NCBI GenBank assembly: GCA_019828545.1
Contig: JACVRA010000044.1
Coordinates: forward strand, 372,001-436,000
Reading direction: 5' to 3'
From: Paracamarosporium sp. OC-R06-R3
Taxonomy: Eukaryota > Ascomycota > Dothideomycetes > Pleosporales > Didymosphaeriaceae
Length of the DNA stretch: 64,000 nt
The notes beneath the pieces are model-generated. The model made no database searches, had not been told where the DNA came from, and saw only the letters and a program-made list of their open reading frames with translations. Position numbers and translations under genes: made by a program. Below are positions 45,610-57,506 of the stretch, piece by piece. Numbering within the stretch: the first letter of the stretch is position 1; each line of letters starts with the position of its first letter.

Positions 45610-48333
45610 CTCGAGCTAACTATGCATATACCATCTCCCCAAAGATGTTGTTCAACACATTGGCAGATTCTGATAAGATTCATTGGCAATCTTGTCATAG
45701 AACTGTGACAGGGGAACTGCGATGGTTCAGCTGTTGAGTGGCTCTCAGCCTTCCGGCGCCAGTGGCTGTTCAACACGCGATCCGCGACGCAAACCTTGAA
45801 CCATGCAAGCCGATAAGGACCACACGCAGGTCGAATCAGGACTCAGATTGAATGAGAAATCGCGATCTGCTTCACGCACTGGCGAGAAGATATCCAGTTC
45901 TTGTTTTATTCTTCACTTTCTTCTTAATTTCCGATCTGGTCCACGCATTAACAATGCGGGTCACTCGAACCACATATCGACCGGAAAACCCGACTAACCT
46001 TAGCCACGTACCACATACCTGATTAGCGAGTCTTAACAATACGAGAGGCTGCTATAATTGACCTTTAGTAACAACTTACTTACCTTCCCCGTCCTCTCTA
46101 CTTCTTACAACCATGCACGAAGAATAACCAACTTAGATATCTTCCTGTTACTTGTTTCCCGTGAAAATTTGGGTTCATATTTCGTGACAGCATCTTCATG
46201 AAACGAAGGCTATGGGTGCAAAAACCATCTATAATCATCTATGCTGAATCCTCCGAGATAACGGCTAAGCAGAAAGCCTTCAAGCTGTACTGACCAAGTG
46301 GAACCACTTTCCGCCATCATCCCTAGGGTCTTCTAGAAGCCTTCCACTGCACGTGGGAACAGAAAGCCCCAACGCCTCTACATGATCTCAGTCGAGCCTA
46401 GAAGCTTAGTGGAACGCGCCACGTCTCATCCTCTGTATGAATACGAGAACTTTCTAGCCACAAGCGCTGGGGTACTTAGCAAAGCTGGTTAACGGGTCGA
46501 TTCGGACATCTTCAAGGAACCACGCGAATTGTTCGCAAGCATTCAGCCCAGTTCCTCGCTGCTAAGCCGGCTGGCTTGCATATACACGTGGTTACCACGC
46601 TCTTCCAAGACCCTACATCGTCAGAACGCCACCAACGTACCTACTCGGCCCATCACCGTCCGACGATTTCGAAGGATTCCCGCCTCTGTGCGGTGGTTGT
46701 CCTTTACCGTTCATGTTCGTATCGACTTCTTCCGGCGGTTACTAGCAGCTGAAGCGCTAGATTTAGCATGTAAGACGTTTTATAACGTAGGGCTCATGAT
46801 ACAGTGTCACAAACGAGGGACCAAAAGAGTCGAACCTGGAATCCGAGCCCGTGGCGGCGGTAGGAACATGCTCGGGCCCTAAAGTCCACTACTAGATGAC
46901 ATGTACTACCCACGTAGTTGTATCATTGGGTGCATACGTACTTTACGGACCCCATGGGCGGCTCCGGCCGGGCCTATATCACCCTAGTGTTCAGCTGTAC
47001 ACGTTTTCCTCCCTGTCTCTGTTTCCTTCGCTTATTCTAGTATGCGTTTATGTGCCTGAGTTTTCTCACCACCAACTCTATGTGTGCACGTGGGTCTCAG
47101 AAAGTGGCACCTCGTGGAAGCCTCTTCAAGGGCTGAACACTACGAAATACTAGGCAACTTCTGTTCTTGAGGCATAAGTGCTATGTAGCGCTGCCTCATT
47201 TAGGAAATGGCTGGCTCTGAATACGTAAATTACTTTCACAACTCCGTCAACCCAAGAGCGTACGCACCAAGCCTGTCTTCTTGCAAAACCGACTGCCTTG
47301 GTTTCCAAACCACCTAGTCAATCATGCTCAGTGATGATTTGCTGGAAAGTCATTTTTCCTTCACGCCTTGTGAACAGAATCTTCATTCTCTTCCCTATCC
47401 CGTCGCCATCTTACCTAGGACTCACCTCACTCGCAGCCACTGGCACCACTTGCACGTGGAAGCCCAACCCTACAAGGCGACCCAAGCCACTCATCAAAAT
47501 ACGTATACCGATCACTTCGCCACCACTCGCGTCCACCTACCCTCGAACACACCACATACGCCACCACATGGCACCCACGCACCCATCAGCCCACATCGCA
47601 ACCTCCCGTTCTACACACCTAACCTAGATGTAACACGAGCTTGTCTGCCCCTACGCCCGCACGAACGCACACTGCAGCCTCCACGTGGAAGACGAGCCCG
47701 CCCGTACAAACCCGCACGCGAGGCACATCGCACGACCTCCGTGAACGCCCACGTTCCACAGATCCATAGCCCCGGGTCTGAGGCCTTTCATGCACGCAGC
47801 TGACAGGGTTGAAACGCCATGGACCGATTTCGCCGGCAACCACAGGGACACTAACAGTCGAGCGTCGCCGACATGGTACACCGATGAAGCAGTCTACCGA
47901 AAGACGAACGTGATAAGTGTTGGTGCTGTGTGCGAATTGAGCTGGATGAGCAGACATCGTACGATGCGTCTTCGTTTGCTCTCCACGGTGACACGGCATA
48001 GCGCCTTCGCCCTGCTGCCAGCACGAGGAAAATGGTACACATGAAACATATGATTACTGATCGCCTACTCTAATCCCACACTGGCTTCCCTAGGAAAGGA
48101 GACACACTCCAAAGCATCTGAAGACATACTTGTACAATGGCAGTAATGCTCCACGCTGACACCAATCAAACAAAAGGCCCGTCATCTTTTGGTACATATT
48201 CAACCTGATACCCTCTATTCAGACAGTGCAGGATCCGCACACTGCCCGTTCGTCCCTGCGTCAAACCCCCACTGCGCGATTTCTAGAAGCCTTCTCCAAG
48301 CCATACTCTCCAAGCCGCGTCGCGTGGGCTCGC
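45610..48333. other. Gene-free block
   Basis: 2.7 kb without a supported gene. Open frames are short, in mixed frames and without motifs. The stretch 47460-47760 is C/A-rich with CAC and CCCAC runs, giving low-complexity frames. I see no terminal repeats or transposon motifs. Confidence 0.5.
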
Positions 48334-49769
48334 TTATACGCGCAAAAGCTTCGCCGCATACGACGTTATCAGCTGGTCGGTAGGGAAGCTCATCTCCTCG
48401 AGCTTCTGGGCGTATGGCGTTGGGACTTCAGCACCGGTGACACGCGCAGGTGGCGCCTCAAGGTAATCAAAAGCATATTCGCAAGCGAGGGCCATGATTT
48501 CGGAGGCGACACCGAAGGATGGGTAGCCCGATTCGACGACGAGAAGGTGACCGGTCTTCTTGATTGATTTGACGATGGCTTCGATGTCGAGGGGCTTGAT
48601 GGAACGCAGGTTGATGACTTCGGTTTCGACGCCGTATTGCTTCTTGAGTTGCTCGGCGGCAACGAGCGATTGGCCGACGCAGCGGGAGAGGGTCACCATG
48701 GTGAGGTCCTTTCCGGGACGCTCGATCTTGGCTTTGCCGATCTGATTTCCGTTAGCAAGCGTGCCGATGGGGTGGGAAGGAGGGTACGTACGGGAATGAC
48801 GAAGTCGTCCTTCTGAGCGGCCTCGCTCATGGGGAAGGACAAGCCGTAAAGGAGCCTATTACCATGTTAGACCTTGTATATCTAGCCTTCTTTTAGGGTC
48901 CATACTCGTTCTCCAAGACGACAACCGGGTTAGGGTCCCGGATGGCTGCCTTCAACAGACCCTTTGCATCCTCCGAGCTGTAAGGTGCAACGACCTTCAA
49001 ACCCGGAATGCTTCCGTACCATGCGCTGTAGTCCTGGGAGTGCTGAGCAGCAACACCAGCAGCGAAGCCATTGGGTCCACGGAAGGTAATGTTGCAGGGC
49101 TGGATGCCACCGGACATGTAGTGCGTCTTTGCGCCGGAGTTGATGATCTGGTCAATGGCCTGCATAGCGAAGTTGAAGGTCATGAACTCGCACTAAATCT
49201 GGCTGTCAGCCGCCGGCGACCAAAAGTTGCCAAACACAGGCGACTTACAACGGGGTGCAGGCCAGCCAGCGCAGCGCCCACACAGAGACCGGCAAAACCG
49301 GACTCGGTGATAGGGCTGTCGATTACCCTCCTTTCGCCGAAGCGGTCAAGCAGACCTTTTGTGACCTTGTACCTGCAATCCACGTCAGCGCGAAGTTCGC
49401 CGATGGTCCACCACGGCACCGCGCAGAACCAGGAAACACATTCTGAGCTTGAAAAAGTCGTCGAGCATGCTTTCCTAATTCCCCGGTGCTCAATTGAAGT
49501 GTAGAGGAGGCAACATACGCTCCGTTGTACTGCGCAACCTCCTCACCCAGCACGAAGACCTTGTCGTTTGCCTCCATCTCCTCGGCCATGGCCTCATTGA
49601 GTGCCTCTCGGACCGTCATCTCCTTGCTTCCGCCATCAGAGGCATATCTCCTGGCGACGATCGAGGGCGTGATAGCGGCAGGGCGGAACGCGGGTCGGAA
49701 AGCAGGAGCTGCTGGGCGGGAAGCTGAGAGCAGGCGGGACGCCGGTCGGAGAAGCCTGGAGGCAGCCAT
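48334..49769 (-). CDS. PDB1: Pyruvate dehydrogenase E1 component, beta subunit
   Basis: Mitochondrial pyruvate dehydrogenase E1 beta subunit, which with E1 alpha decarboxylates pyruvate. Exons are 49519-49769, 49249-49372, 48906-49192, 48792-48855 and 48334-48741, giving 377 aa. The first 45 residues are arginine/alanine-rich and basic, a mitochondrial targeting sequence ending near ARRYAS. The body follows the E1-beta pattern: [70 protein letters not shown], and the C-terminal PFD-type region [12 protein letters not shown]. All five phases close, with introns of 146, 56, 50 and 50 nt. Confidence 0.95.
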
Positions 49770-50300
49770 TGAATTGGCGATATAGGGGAGTGAGGACGAG
49801 GAGAGGGAGGGCCGCGGACGAGAGATGGCCGATTTGGGGGGAGTGTTGGTTGTTGACGGTTCGAAAGTTTTGTTCGGCGGTCGGGATTGCTTTCTGTTGA
49901 ACTACTGAGTAGGAGGTCTGTGCGCGACAGCTCTAACTAAACCCTCCGAAATGTTGGCCGGGTTGGATTCACACGCCTATCCCAACATCAGCTCAATCAC
50001 AGAAGTACGCAGACTGCATCTTCGGGAGCAGCTCGAGTCTTGTAGGGCACATGATGCGCACGGGTCTTGAATTAATGGCACATGAATTCACTTTGCTCTG
50101 TTTACCAACATCAAGTATTAGCTCTATATGCATATTCTATGCTACCCATCAATGCGTTAACAACATTACTGCAAATTGCTCCTTTTCAACAGTCCAATAT
50201 TACATCGATATATGATTGTAAGTGCTCAAGGCTCTCTCCTTGAAATGCACCAATACGAAAACCCGCAGACCAGAAGAGAACAAAGAAGGTATGCGGCCGT
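49770..50300. promoter_or_regulatory. PDB1 upstream region
   Basis: About 530 bp between the PDB1 start and the ERG6 stop, both on the minus strand. It carries the PDB1 promoter and the ERG6 3' flank. No gene is seen. Confidence 0.45.
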
Positions 50301-51542
50301 TTACGCGTCCGCTGGTTTGCGGCCAACCATGAGGTACATGGGCGTAAAGAGCTTCTGCTCGCCACCAGCAACGAGGCAGTCGGCTGCGAGCGCAAGGCTG
50401 TCGGCAGTCTTCTGGGTTCCCTTGGGTGCGACACCGATCGTCTCCAGGGCGCCCACAAACCTGTGGACAAAGCCACGGCCGATCTTGGTCATTCGGAGAA
50501 TCGTGGGGATGTCACCAAGAGTCTGAATGTACTTGAGGCGACCAGAGAGGGGCCAGTACCACGGGGCGGGGTCCTCGTCACGGTCTGCCAAGTCCTCGTG
50601 GTGCTCTAGCACGAAGCCAGCAGCCTTCATGGCCTTGAGAGCCACCTCAACCTTCTCCATGTTTGAGATACCATCGCCGATCTCAATACCGAGACGGATC
50701 TCACGGTGTTGAGGGTTGTCGTTGTCGTACTTGTCGGTCATGAGCCACTCGTAGACACCGAACACACCGCCAGGCTTGAGAACACGGAAGATCTCGCTGT
50801 AGATACCTTCGAGGGAAGGCGCATGTACGGTCGCTTCAATAGCATAAACGGCGTCGAACGAGTTGTCTGGGAAGGACATTTGCTGTTCGGGGGTCAGTGC
50901 CTGTGTGACAAAGGGAAACCTCTGCACATACCATGAAGTCACCCTTCGTGTATTTGAGCTTGTGGGAAAGACCCTCCTTCTCAGCATACCGAGTCGCGCG
51001 CTCGATCTGGTAGTCGTTGTTGTTCAATCCGACCACGTTGACATTGGCGAACTTGACTATCTCCCTGGCAGGTCCTCCGACACCGCAGCCCACGTCAAGC
51101 ACCCTCATGTTGTCGTTCAGTCCCATCTTGTGTGCCAGGTAGTGCTCATGGCGGGCAATGGCCTGGTAGAAGGGCTCGCCGTAGGCAAAGCGACAGAAGT
51201 GGAAGCTCTGACCCCACCCGTACTCGTACAGATCGGTCGCAAGGTTGTAGTAGTGTCGAGTCAAGGTGGCATATTCATCGCGGCGGGCCTAATACGTGTC
51301 AACAATCTAAAGTGCAATTGCGGGTGCAATTGGCGTACCTTGCGTGTCTCGTCTGTCTCGTCTGCAGCGGCCTTGTTGTCCCAGTGCTTGAAGTACTCGT
51401 CCACAGCGGCTTGCTGAGCGGCCCTGTCCTTCCCAAGCATGGCACTCATACCACCCTTTGCTTGGGACGACTTGCCATGCATGGCCTTGTTGAAGTCCGC
51501 ATCGCGGGTGTGGTCCTCCTTCTCAAGGGCAACGGGAGACAT
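50301..51542 (-). CDS. ERG6: Sterol 24-C-methyltransferase
   Basis: Ergosterol-pathway enzyme of 380 aa that methylates the sterol side chain using S-adenosylmethionine. Exons are 51339-51542, 50932-51288 and 50301-50882, with introns of 50 and 49 nt. The family-specific [14 protein letters not shown] precedes the SAM motif [34 protein letters not shown] and [15 protein letters not shown] follow in the Erg6 order. Length and the MSPVALEKE start fit the family. The frame stays open upstream of 51542, but no ATG occurs there, so an extended start is not supported. It diverges from SLT11 over 434 bp. Confidence 0.95.
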
Positions 51543-51976
51543 GTTGATAAATGTAGTGGAGGGGCAAAACCTTGACAATCGCAGGAGCGAAGGGAAGATG
51601 GTAGTAGAAGTGAAGAATACTTGACTGTGCAGTGGCCGAAAGATAGAAGACAAAGCAGCCCTCTTAAGGAGAAATCACCAGGAGAAAGAGCGGTGCAGGA
51701 GGAAATATGCGTCGGACAGAGCGGCCCCTGATTGGCCTCAAGGGCCTGGAGCACAATACGGTGCATACGCGAGGCTTGCAAATTACGGGTACCCGCCACC
51801 AGGCCAAGCTCCGCTTCGTCACCCTCTCCAGTTGAACGCCTTCACGTTCACTCCAAAGCCCTGCTGCGCCCCACAACGACAACGACTCGCTTGAATAGAG
51901 TGATAGCCGATCGCGTCCTCCTGCAGACAACGTACGATCTTTCGAAACCGCGCGCGACCGCCTCCTTCGCTCGCAG
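51543..51976. promoter_or_regulatory. Divergent ERG6/SLT11 promoter
   Basis: A 434-bp spacer serves both genes. I see no third gene and no clear sterol-response motif. Confidence 0.45.
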
Positions 51977-53151
51977 ATGCCTCCGCAAATCAAGCAAGAT
52001 CTGAATCGCTCCGGCTGGGAAACCACAGACTTTCCGTCGGTGTGCGAGCGATGCCTGCCAGACAATCCATATGTTCAGATGCTCAAGGAGGATTATGGAG
52101 CTGTAAGTACCAACCTTGCTTTCGCTTTGCTATCTGGACTCGACTAAACGTTTCTGCACAGGAATGCAAGATATGCACACGTCCTTTTACGATATTTCGA
52201 TGGAAAGCAGATCGCACTGCCCGCCAAAAACGCACCAATATCTGTTTGACATGCGCGCGACTCAAGAACTGCTGTCAGTGCTGCATGCTGGACCTGTCAT
52301 TTGGGCTTCCCATCGTGGTCCGTGATGCGGCACTGAAGATGGTGGCGCCAGGACCTCAGAGCAATATCAATAGGCAATACTATGCGCAAGAACACGAGAA
52401 GGAGATTGAGGAAGGCCGGGGAGCGGTTGAGGCCTACGACAAGACGGACGAAAAGGCACGTGACCTGTTGAAGCGGTTGGCGCAAAGTGAGCCCTACTAC
52501 AAGAAACAACGACGGCTGGAAGGGGAGGGCGAAGGCACACAGAAAGCGCTTCCTGCGCCTGGAGGAGAGTCTAGCTCTGCAGGTGGACACGTACCGGGAC
52601 CGATACGAACGAGGGATTCGAGGGGTCCGATCAGCGGCCGTGGTGGGATGCGACCTGGGCGTGGCGGACGGATGGGTGGAGCGCCAGCAGCACCGAACCC
52701 TGAGGACTGGTTACCACCGAGGGACCCCAATGTCGCGTCACTGTTCGTTACAGGTGTCGAGGACGACTTGCCCGAACACGAGATCCGCACACACTTCGCA
52801 CAATACGGACAGCTTCGATCGGTCGTATGTTCGCATCGCGCACATTGTGCATACATCAACTACGTGAAGCGGAAGGACGCAGAGACCGCGGCAGAGACAC
52901 TCAAGGGCAAGGTAGTCATCAAAGGCTGCCCGATGAAGGTGGTCTGGGGGAAACCCAAACAGCTGGACAGCCTCGATCAAAATGTTCGGATGATGTACGC
53001 GAAAGAAGGCAGACAAGCGAGTGGCAATGCGAGGCGTGCGCAAGCTGCCATTGAGGCGGCTCCCGAAGCCAGTCTTGACAGTCTGGCATCCATTGCTCCA
53101 CCCCCAGGTGCCGACGATGAAGTCAACTATGCCAGTTTGGCTGGCAACTAA
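51977..53151 (+). CDS. SLT11: Pre-mRNA splicing factor Slt11/Ecm2 (RBM22-like)
   Basis: Spliceosome component of 371 aa. Exons are 51977-52102 and 52162-53151, with a 59-nt intron. The N-terminal half has the Cys-rich zinc-binding pattern of Slt11/RBM22: CERCLPDNPYVQMLKEDYGA, ECKICTRPFTIFRWKADRT and CARLKNCCQCCMLDL. A glycine/arginine-rich linker follows, then a C-terminal RRM with RNP2 LFVTGVEDDL and RNP1-like CAYINYVKRK. In other fungi Slt11 helps the U2/U6 catalytic core form. No symbol conflict is seen; a second splicing gene (prp4) is in the same window. Confidence 0.93.
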
Positions 53152-53233
53152 GCGTGTATTGTATTATAACTGCATGGAACGGCGTTCGGGTCTCAAGGGA
53201 AGGGTATCACGATTCGTATTGGGCGGAAAAATA

Positions 53234-53680
53234 TCAGGATGAGCAGCATTTGGTTCCTGCCAATGTATTCCCCTTTCCTTTCTTAATATCCTCATTGTTT
53301 CCGCGCTCTGTATGCTCGTGGATATTGAGCCCTGGTAGATAGCATCAGCAATTGCAAGGTCTGCGAAGCCGCATGCGCTTCGGAACATACTGTAATTGCC
53401 TTCCGTGTCCGCCGCCTCCCCTTGTACCACGTTCTCCCTCAGAAATTTCGCCACCTCTTCTGCATGTGCAACTTGTTTTGAGTATTCCTCGCTGCCGGTG
53501 GTTAGACCGCGGTTGCTCTCGAAGTTCTTGCGCACTTCAAGGCGTGCTGCGGTGAGCATGCGGGCATCTCCTGGTGCGGATGTGAGCTTCCAGTTGAGTA
53601 AAAGACGCATGGTCGTTGTACGCACCTCGAAAGGCAATGCGCGCCGATCGCAGGACGTTTCTGTATGCTGCGAGGGCCAT
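53234..53680 (-). CDS. MZM1: Mitochondrial zinc maintenance protein 1 (LYR family)
   Basis: Mzm1-type LYR chaperone of 110 aa from the MALAAYR start (53680). In yeast, Mzm1 helps insert the Rieske iron-sulfur protein into complex III and affects the matrix zinc pool. Exons are 53626-53680, 53391-53570 and 53234-53331, with introns of 55 and 59 nt. The start MALAAYRNVLRSARIAF contains the LYR-type AYR motif. The middle ARLEVRKNFESNRG and KQVAHAEEVAKFLRENVVQG matches the family, and the end IHEHTERGNNEDIKKGKGN is its characteristic tail. An upstream in-frame ATG at 53692 (MSHE) would add four residues. SLT11 converges on it with 82 bp between. Confidence 0.9.
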
Positions 53681-53941
53681 CTCGTGCGACATGAGAGTCT
53701 GTTTCGGAATGTGTGAGGTGTAATGGGCGATGGCAAGAAAAGTCGCGGAAGCCAATGTTCAGCGGACAGGGATCCGGTCTCCTGCAGCGATAAATCAGCT
53801 GCCTTAGCCTAGCTGCTTTGTGACGTCGCGAGTCCACTACTTTGCTTTGCTTCTCTTTCCCCCGCCCACACGACGATGTTAACGTGCGCTTAAGCTAACC
53901 TTTGCGCCGTTGGTGCGCTACTGTTTTACAAGTTCTTCACG

Positions 53942-55219
53942 ATGGTTTCTTTCTGGCCATTCAAGGTACGTAGCTTTACCTCAAACACCTGCTTGCGCGC
54001 TGACGAGGCAACAGTCCAGCGAGGACGCCGCCTACTTCGAAAAGACGCTTTCCACTCTCACTGGAAAAATCACAAGGGCCGCTGCTCGAAATGACGGGAT
54101 GCGGCAGAGGTCCACGCGTATTCGCGTCATGTGGACGCTCTGGGCCGGATTTGCCTACATCTTCGCTGCTCTGTTTTGGTCGCTGGTAGTGGGTTACAGG
54201 AACTGGAAACGTACCGAATACACTGCGATCGCTGGAGGACCACTACTGTGAGAAGCCATATCTTATGAGAAATCTGGCATGAAACGAAGCTGATCGCTTT
54301 CAGGATCTATATCGTTCGCACCGCGACGACACGCTATTACGACTGGCGTATTCGTAACACTGAGGCCTACCTCAAGACCCTCAACAAAGAGCGGGACGCA
54401 ACGATCGAGAGATTGAAGGAGGCAACCAAATACAACTCCACGCAGCAACTGCTCGAGAAATACGGAAGCCAGCCCAAGCAGAAGAACATCAACTCGCCAA
54501 CGAGCAAGAAAACAGAAGGCCCCAAAAAACCAGTTGAAGCGTCAGGCCCGCGTACAGGCATCGCACCACCACCGACCGCAAATATCCAAAATCCATCAGT
54601 CCAGCGTCCGACAACACCACAACAACCTGCATCAGCAGCAGGTCCCCCGCAGGGTCCACCCCCGCCAGTTCTACCTCCGCCGGAAGCTCCTGGTGCTGAG
54701 TTCGCGCCAAATGCATTTTCTGCCGCCGAGATTACAAGGCAATATTCGACTGCGTCAGCAGCTACGTTCACTCAATCCCACTGGTACGATCGCATCATGG
54801 ACGCCCTCCTGGGTGAAGACGAGACCCAACCGAAGAACCGCCTGGCGCTCATCTGTTCAGAATGTCGCCTCGTAAACGGACAGGCTCCACCTGGGGCACG
54901 AACCCTTGAAGACGTAGGACGCTGGCGATGTGGCGGCTGCCATGCCTGGAATGGTAAAGAGAAGGTGGAGGAAGTTGCTGTGTCAAAGCTAGTACAAGGA
55001 TGGGAAGAAGAGCGCAAGGCCCGGGATAAGGAGCTGAGCGGAACCGATGGTGGTGTCGACTCTGACAACAGGGAGACGGAGGATGATGCTGGGGGAGTTG
55101 TGGGTGGAGACGAAAGTTCGGGTGTCGATGTTGCGGAAGAGTCCATCGATGAGGCCCCTGTGAAAGAGAGGATGACAAGGAGCAAGAGCAAGGCCAAAGG
55201 CAAGAAGTCAGGGATATGA
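53942..55219 (+). CDS. LNP1: ER junction protein lunapark
   Basis: Lunapark-family membrane protein of 390 aa, stabilising three-way ER tubule junctions. Exons are 53942-53965 (MVSFWPFK), 54015-54247 and 54304-55219, with introns of 49 and 56 nt. Two hydrophobic segments lie near the N terminus: VMWTLWAGFAYIFAALFWSL and the spliced IAGGPLLIYIV. A charged coiled-coil follows (LKTLNKERDATIERLKEAT), then a proline-rich linker. The zinc ribbon is LICSECRLVNGQAPPG with the second pair in RWRCGGCHAWNG, as in family members. The C-terminal end is acidic then basic. It diverges from MZM1 by about 250 bp. Confidence 0.88.
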
Positions 55220-55836
55220 GGCCCTCGGTTGGTCAAACATGATCTACCAATCTTTTCTTTAGGTATTCATCACTGAGCAGCACCAGTGCTGACAGCTATA
55301 ATCTAGCAATTTCCTTAGCGTTCAACAATATGATCGACATATCACTCTATATATATGACGCGCCCATCCATCTCCCAGATCGATATGTGATTTATTCATT
55401 TGCATAGTGCTGAAGCGCTACTAATGAATTCCTAAGCACGGGTATAACCGCTTCCACAGAGCAAGCTCGCTCGTTGTCGGCCGCATCGGCGCGGTAAGCG
55501 GTAACGAAGGTGACCCGACTACCGTTCGCACCGCGCCGCACTATGCATCTAACACTTGCTAGAACAAAGACGCCTCATTGATGGTTGTTCTGACTAAGCT
55601 CTAAGGTAAGAAAGGCAGGTGCGTCTGCGAAAACCAAGACTGTCAGACTACCGGCACGCCCGAGGATGCAAACCATACCATTCCGTAAAGCGACTTCACA
55701 CCCTACAAATGTACATCGTAGCACGCCTTGAAAGTAATCCGGTCTCCCTCGATTGTATATGTGACCTCTAATCACCTTCAGCGACTCGCTTCATTGTTTC
55801 ATCGCTCGAGCTTTAATCTTCCAACGTACAACAATC
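55220..55836. other. Intergenic region, LNP1 to FAD monooxygenase
   Basis: About 620 bp with the LNP1 3' flank and the monooxygenase promoter. I see no gene or repeat array. Confidence 0.5.
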
Positions 55837-57051
55837 ATGATACTTATCATCGGCGCCGGCATGGCCGGCGTCACTCTCGCGCGATACTTGAAGAGCAAGG
55901 ACTTCCCGTTCCGCATCTTCGACCAGCAGGAAGAATACAAATCGCAAGGCTTCGGGTTGACGCTGCGCGAGGACACGACCAACAAACTACTTCCCTTGCT
56001 CGGCTTGAAAGAGCAAGAGTTCCGTCCCAAGGTAGCTGTCGACCGCAAGCAAGGACGTTCCAATGCCTTCTTAGTTAATATACTCACGGGCGAGCGTTTC
56101 AGCGCTGGGTCGTTCAAGACAGGCTTTGCAACGAAGGATTTCCGTACGAATAGGGAGAGGCTGCGAGGTACGATTATGGGCGATGTGAAGGTCGAGTATG
56201 GGTGCAAGTTGCGGTCCTTTTCGTCGACGTCCGCTGGTGTACGCGTGGTGTTTGAGAATGGGCTCGAGGCGGAGGGCGATGTGCTAGTCGCTGCAGATGG
56301 AGTGCACTCGTTGATCCGCGAGACGTTGCTTCCGCAATGCGTGCCGCAGGATTGGGACGGCGTCATGGTGAACGGGACGTCTCGCTTCCCGCTTGCGGAT
56401 TGGAACGCGAAGATGGCGCCGCATGTTGAGGACTCGGCGGTTTATCCCGGCTTTGGAGAGCAGTTGATTCTGGCGTGCACGATTTACGATGCCGACTTGG
56501 ACCCTTCTTCTGGGTATGTGGACGTATCGTGGGGGTATTCGCGACGGAGGAGGGGCGACAACGATCCGTTGTTCGTTAGCTTCAAGGATAGAACGTTTGA
56601 TAAGTCGCGTGCGCCGAAAGAGTTCTGGGAGGAACTTGAAAGCTTGCCGAAGGGGCTTGTAGAGCCATTTAACGTTCTCTTCAATGGTATTCGGAGCCGT
56701 CGTGACCGCACGATTCATCATCAGCTGGTTAGCTTGCTTATCCCTAAGGAAGATCTACTCGTCAAGTCGAAAGAAGAGAAGGTGGTGTTTATTGGAGATG
56801 CAGTTCATGACTGGAGTAACCATGCGGGTACGGCTGCGAACGCGGCAATACAAGATGCGTTGGCTTTGGGTGAGGTGCTTGTGAAGAATGGTGCATTGGA
56901 AGAGTATTACGAAGAGAGATACCCGAGTTGGTTAAAATCGTACGAGAAGAATGGCGATGACTTTCAGGCGTTGCATAGGCCTATGAGCGAGTGGCGGGGA
57001 CTGTTGGACAACCACAATGCTTTGTTAAGTAGAAGTGCTGAACGGCTGTAG
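55837..57051 (+). CDS. FAD-dependent monooxygenase (salicylate-hydroxylase type)
   Basis: Single-exon flavoprotein of 404 aa, class A aromatic-type monooxygenase. The dinucleotide fold is at the very N terminus (IIGAGMAGVTLARYL). The DG motif is DVLVAADGVHSLIR, about residue 150. The flavin GD motif is VFIGDAVHDWSNHAGTAAN, followed by IQDALALGEVL. These three blocks define the FAD_binding_3 family, which hydroxylates small aromatic or other substrates with NAD(P)H and O2. No signal peptide. The substrate cannot be read from sequence, and no secondary-metabolite genes lie nearby, so a housekeeping or detoxifying role is as likely as biosynthesis. Confidence 0.88.
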   Translation: MILIIGAGMAGVTLARYLKSKDFPFRIFDQQEEYKSQGFGLTLREDTTNKLLPLLGLKEQEFRPKVAVDRKQGRSNAFLVNILTGERFSAGSFKTGFATKDFRTNRERLRGTIMGDVKVEYGCKLRSFSSTSAGVRVVFENGLEAEGDVLVAADGVHSLIRETLLPQCVPQDWDGVMVNGTSRFPLADWNAKMAPHVEDSAVYPGFGEQLILACTIYDADLDPSSGYVDVSWGYSRRRRGDNDPLFVSFKDRTFDKSRAPKEFWEELESLPKGLVEPFNVLFNGIRSRRDRTIHHQLVSLLIPKEDLLVKSKEEKVVFIGDAVHDWSNHAGTAANAAIQDALALGEVLVKNGALEEYYEERYPSWLKSYEKNGDDFQALHRPMSEWRGLLDNHNALLSRSAERL

Positions 57052-57506
57052 GAGCCGTTGAAACAGTTATATGTTTCTAGGCAAGCATGCTCGAGGGTGG
57101 ATGTGCATGGGGTTGGGAGAGGAAGTCACGAAGAAGACTGAAAGGTACGTTCATAATCATGAGATGTTTGCATTCACTATCTCGGTCCTTCATATTGTGC
57201 ATGAACACTCGGAAAGACTGGTTGGCTGCTGATCGATACGAAAGAATTACACCAATGTCTTTCAACGTACGTGGGTATTCAGCCAAGTCAACAAGCAAAC
57301 ATTTGTCCAATTGTTCCTCCCAAAACAAGTCCGAGAGCCGTGAAGAAAATCAAAATTGTAAACCTTGCCCTTGGGGTCTTTGCTCACAACGATGATACCA
57401 ATGCGGACATGAGTTGGTTTGCTAAACGTCGCCAACTTTGCTGATCAGAGCGTAAAGATGCTGGGGACTTCGCAAGGCGACAAACGCATAGACTATCATC
57501 TTCAGC
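57052..57506. other. Convergent intergenic region
   Basis: About 450 bp between the monooxygenase stop and the next convergent stop. No gene is seen. Confidence 0.5.

Noticed and set aside
46529..46882. A 117-codon plus-strand frame in the gene-free block
   Set aside because: Composition is arginine-rich and irregular, with no homologous motif seen and no supporting start context.
47324..47803. A 159-codon histidine/proline/threonine-rich frame
   Set aside because: It is low complexity from C/A-rich DNA, and no motif or splice structure supports it.
51543..51653. N-terminal extension of ERG6
   Set aside because: The frame is open upstream but contains no ATG, only TTG; family members start at the [13 protein letters not shown] methionine.
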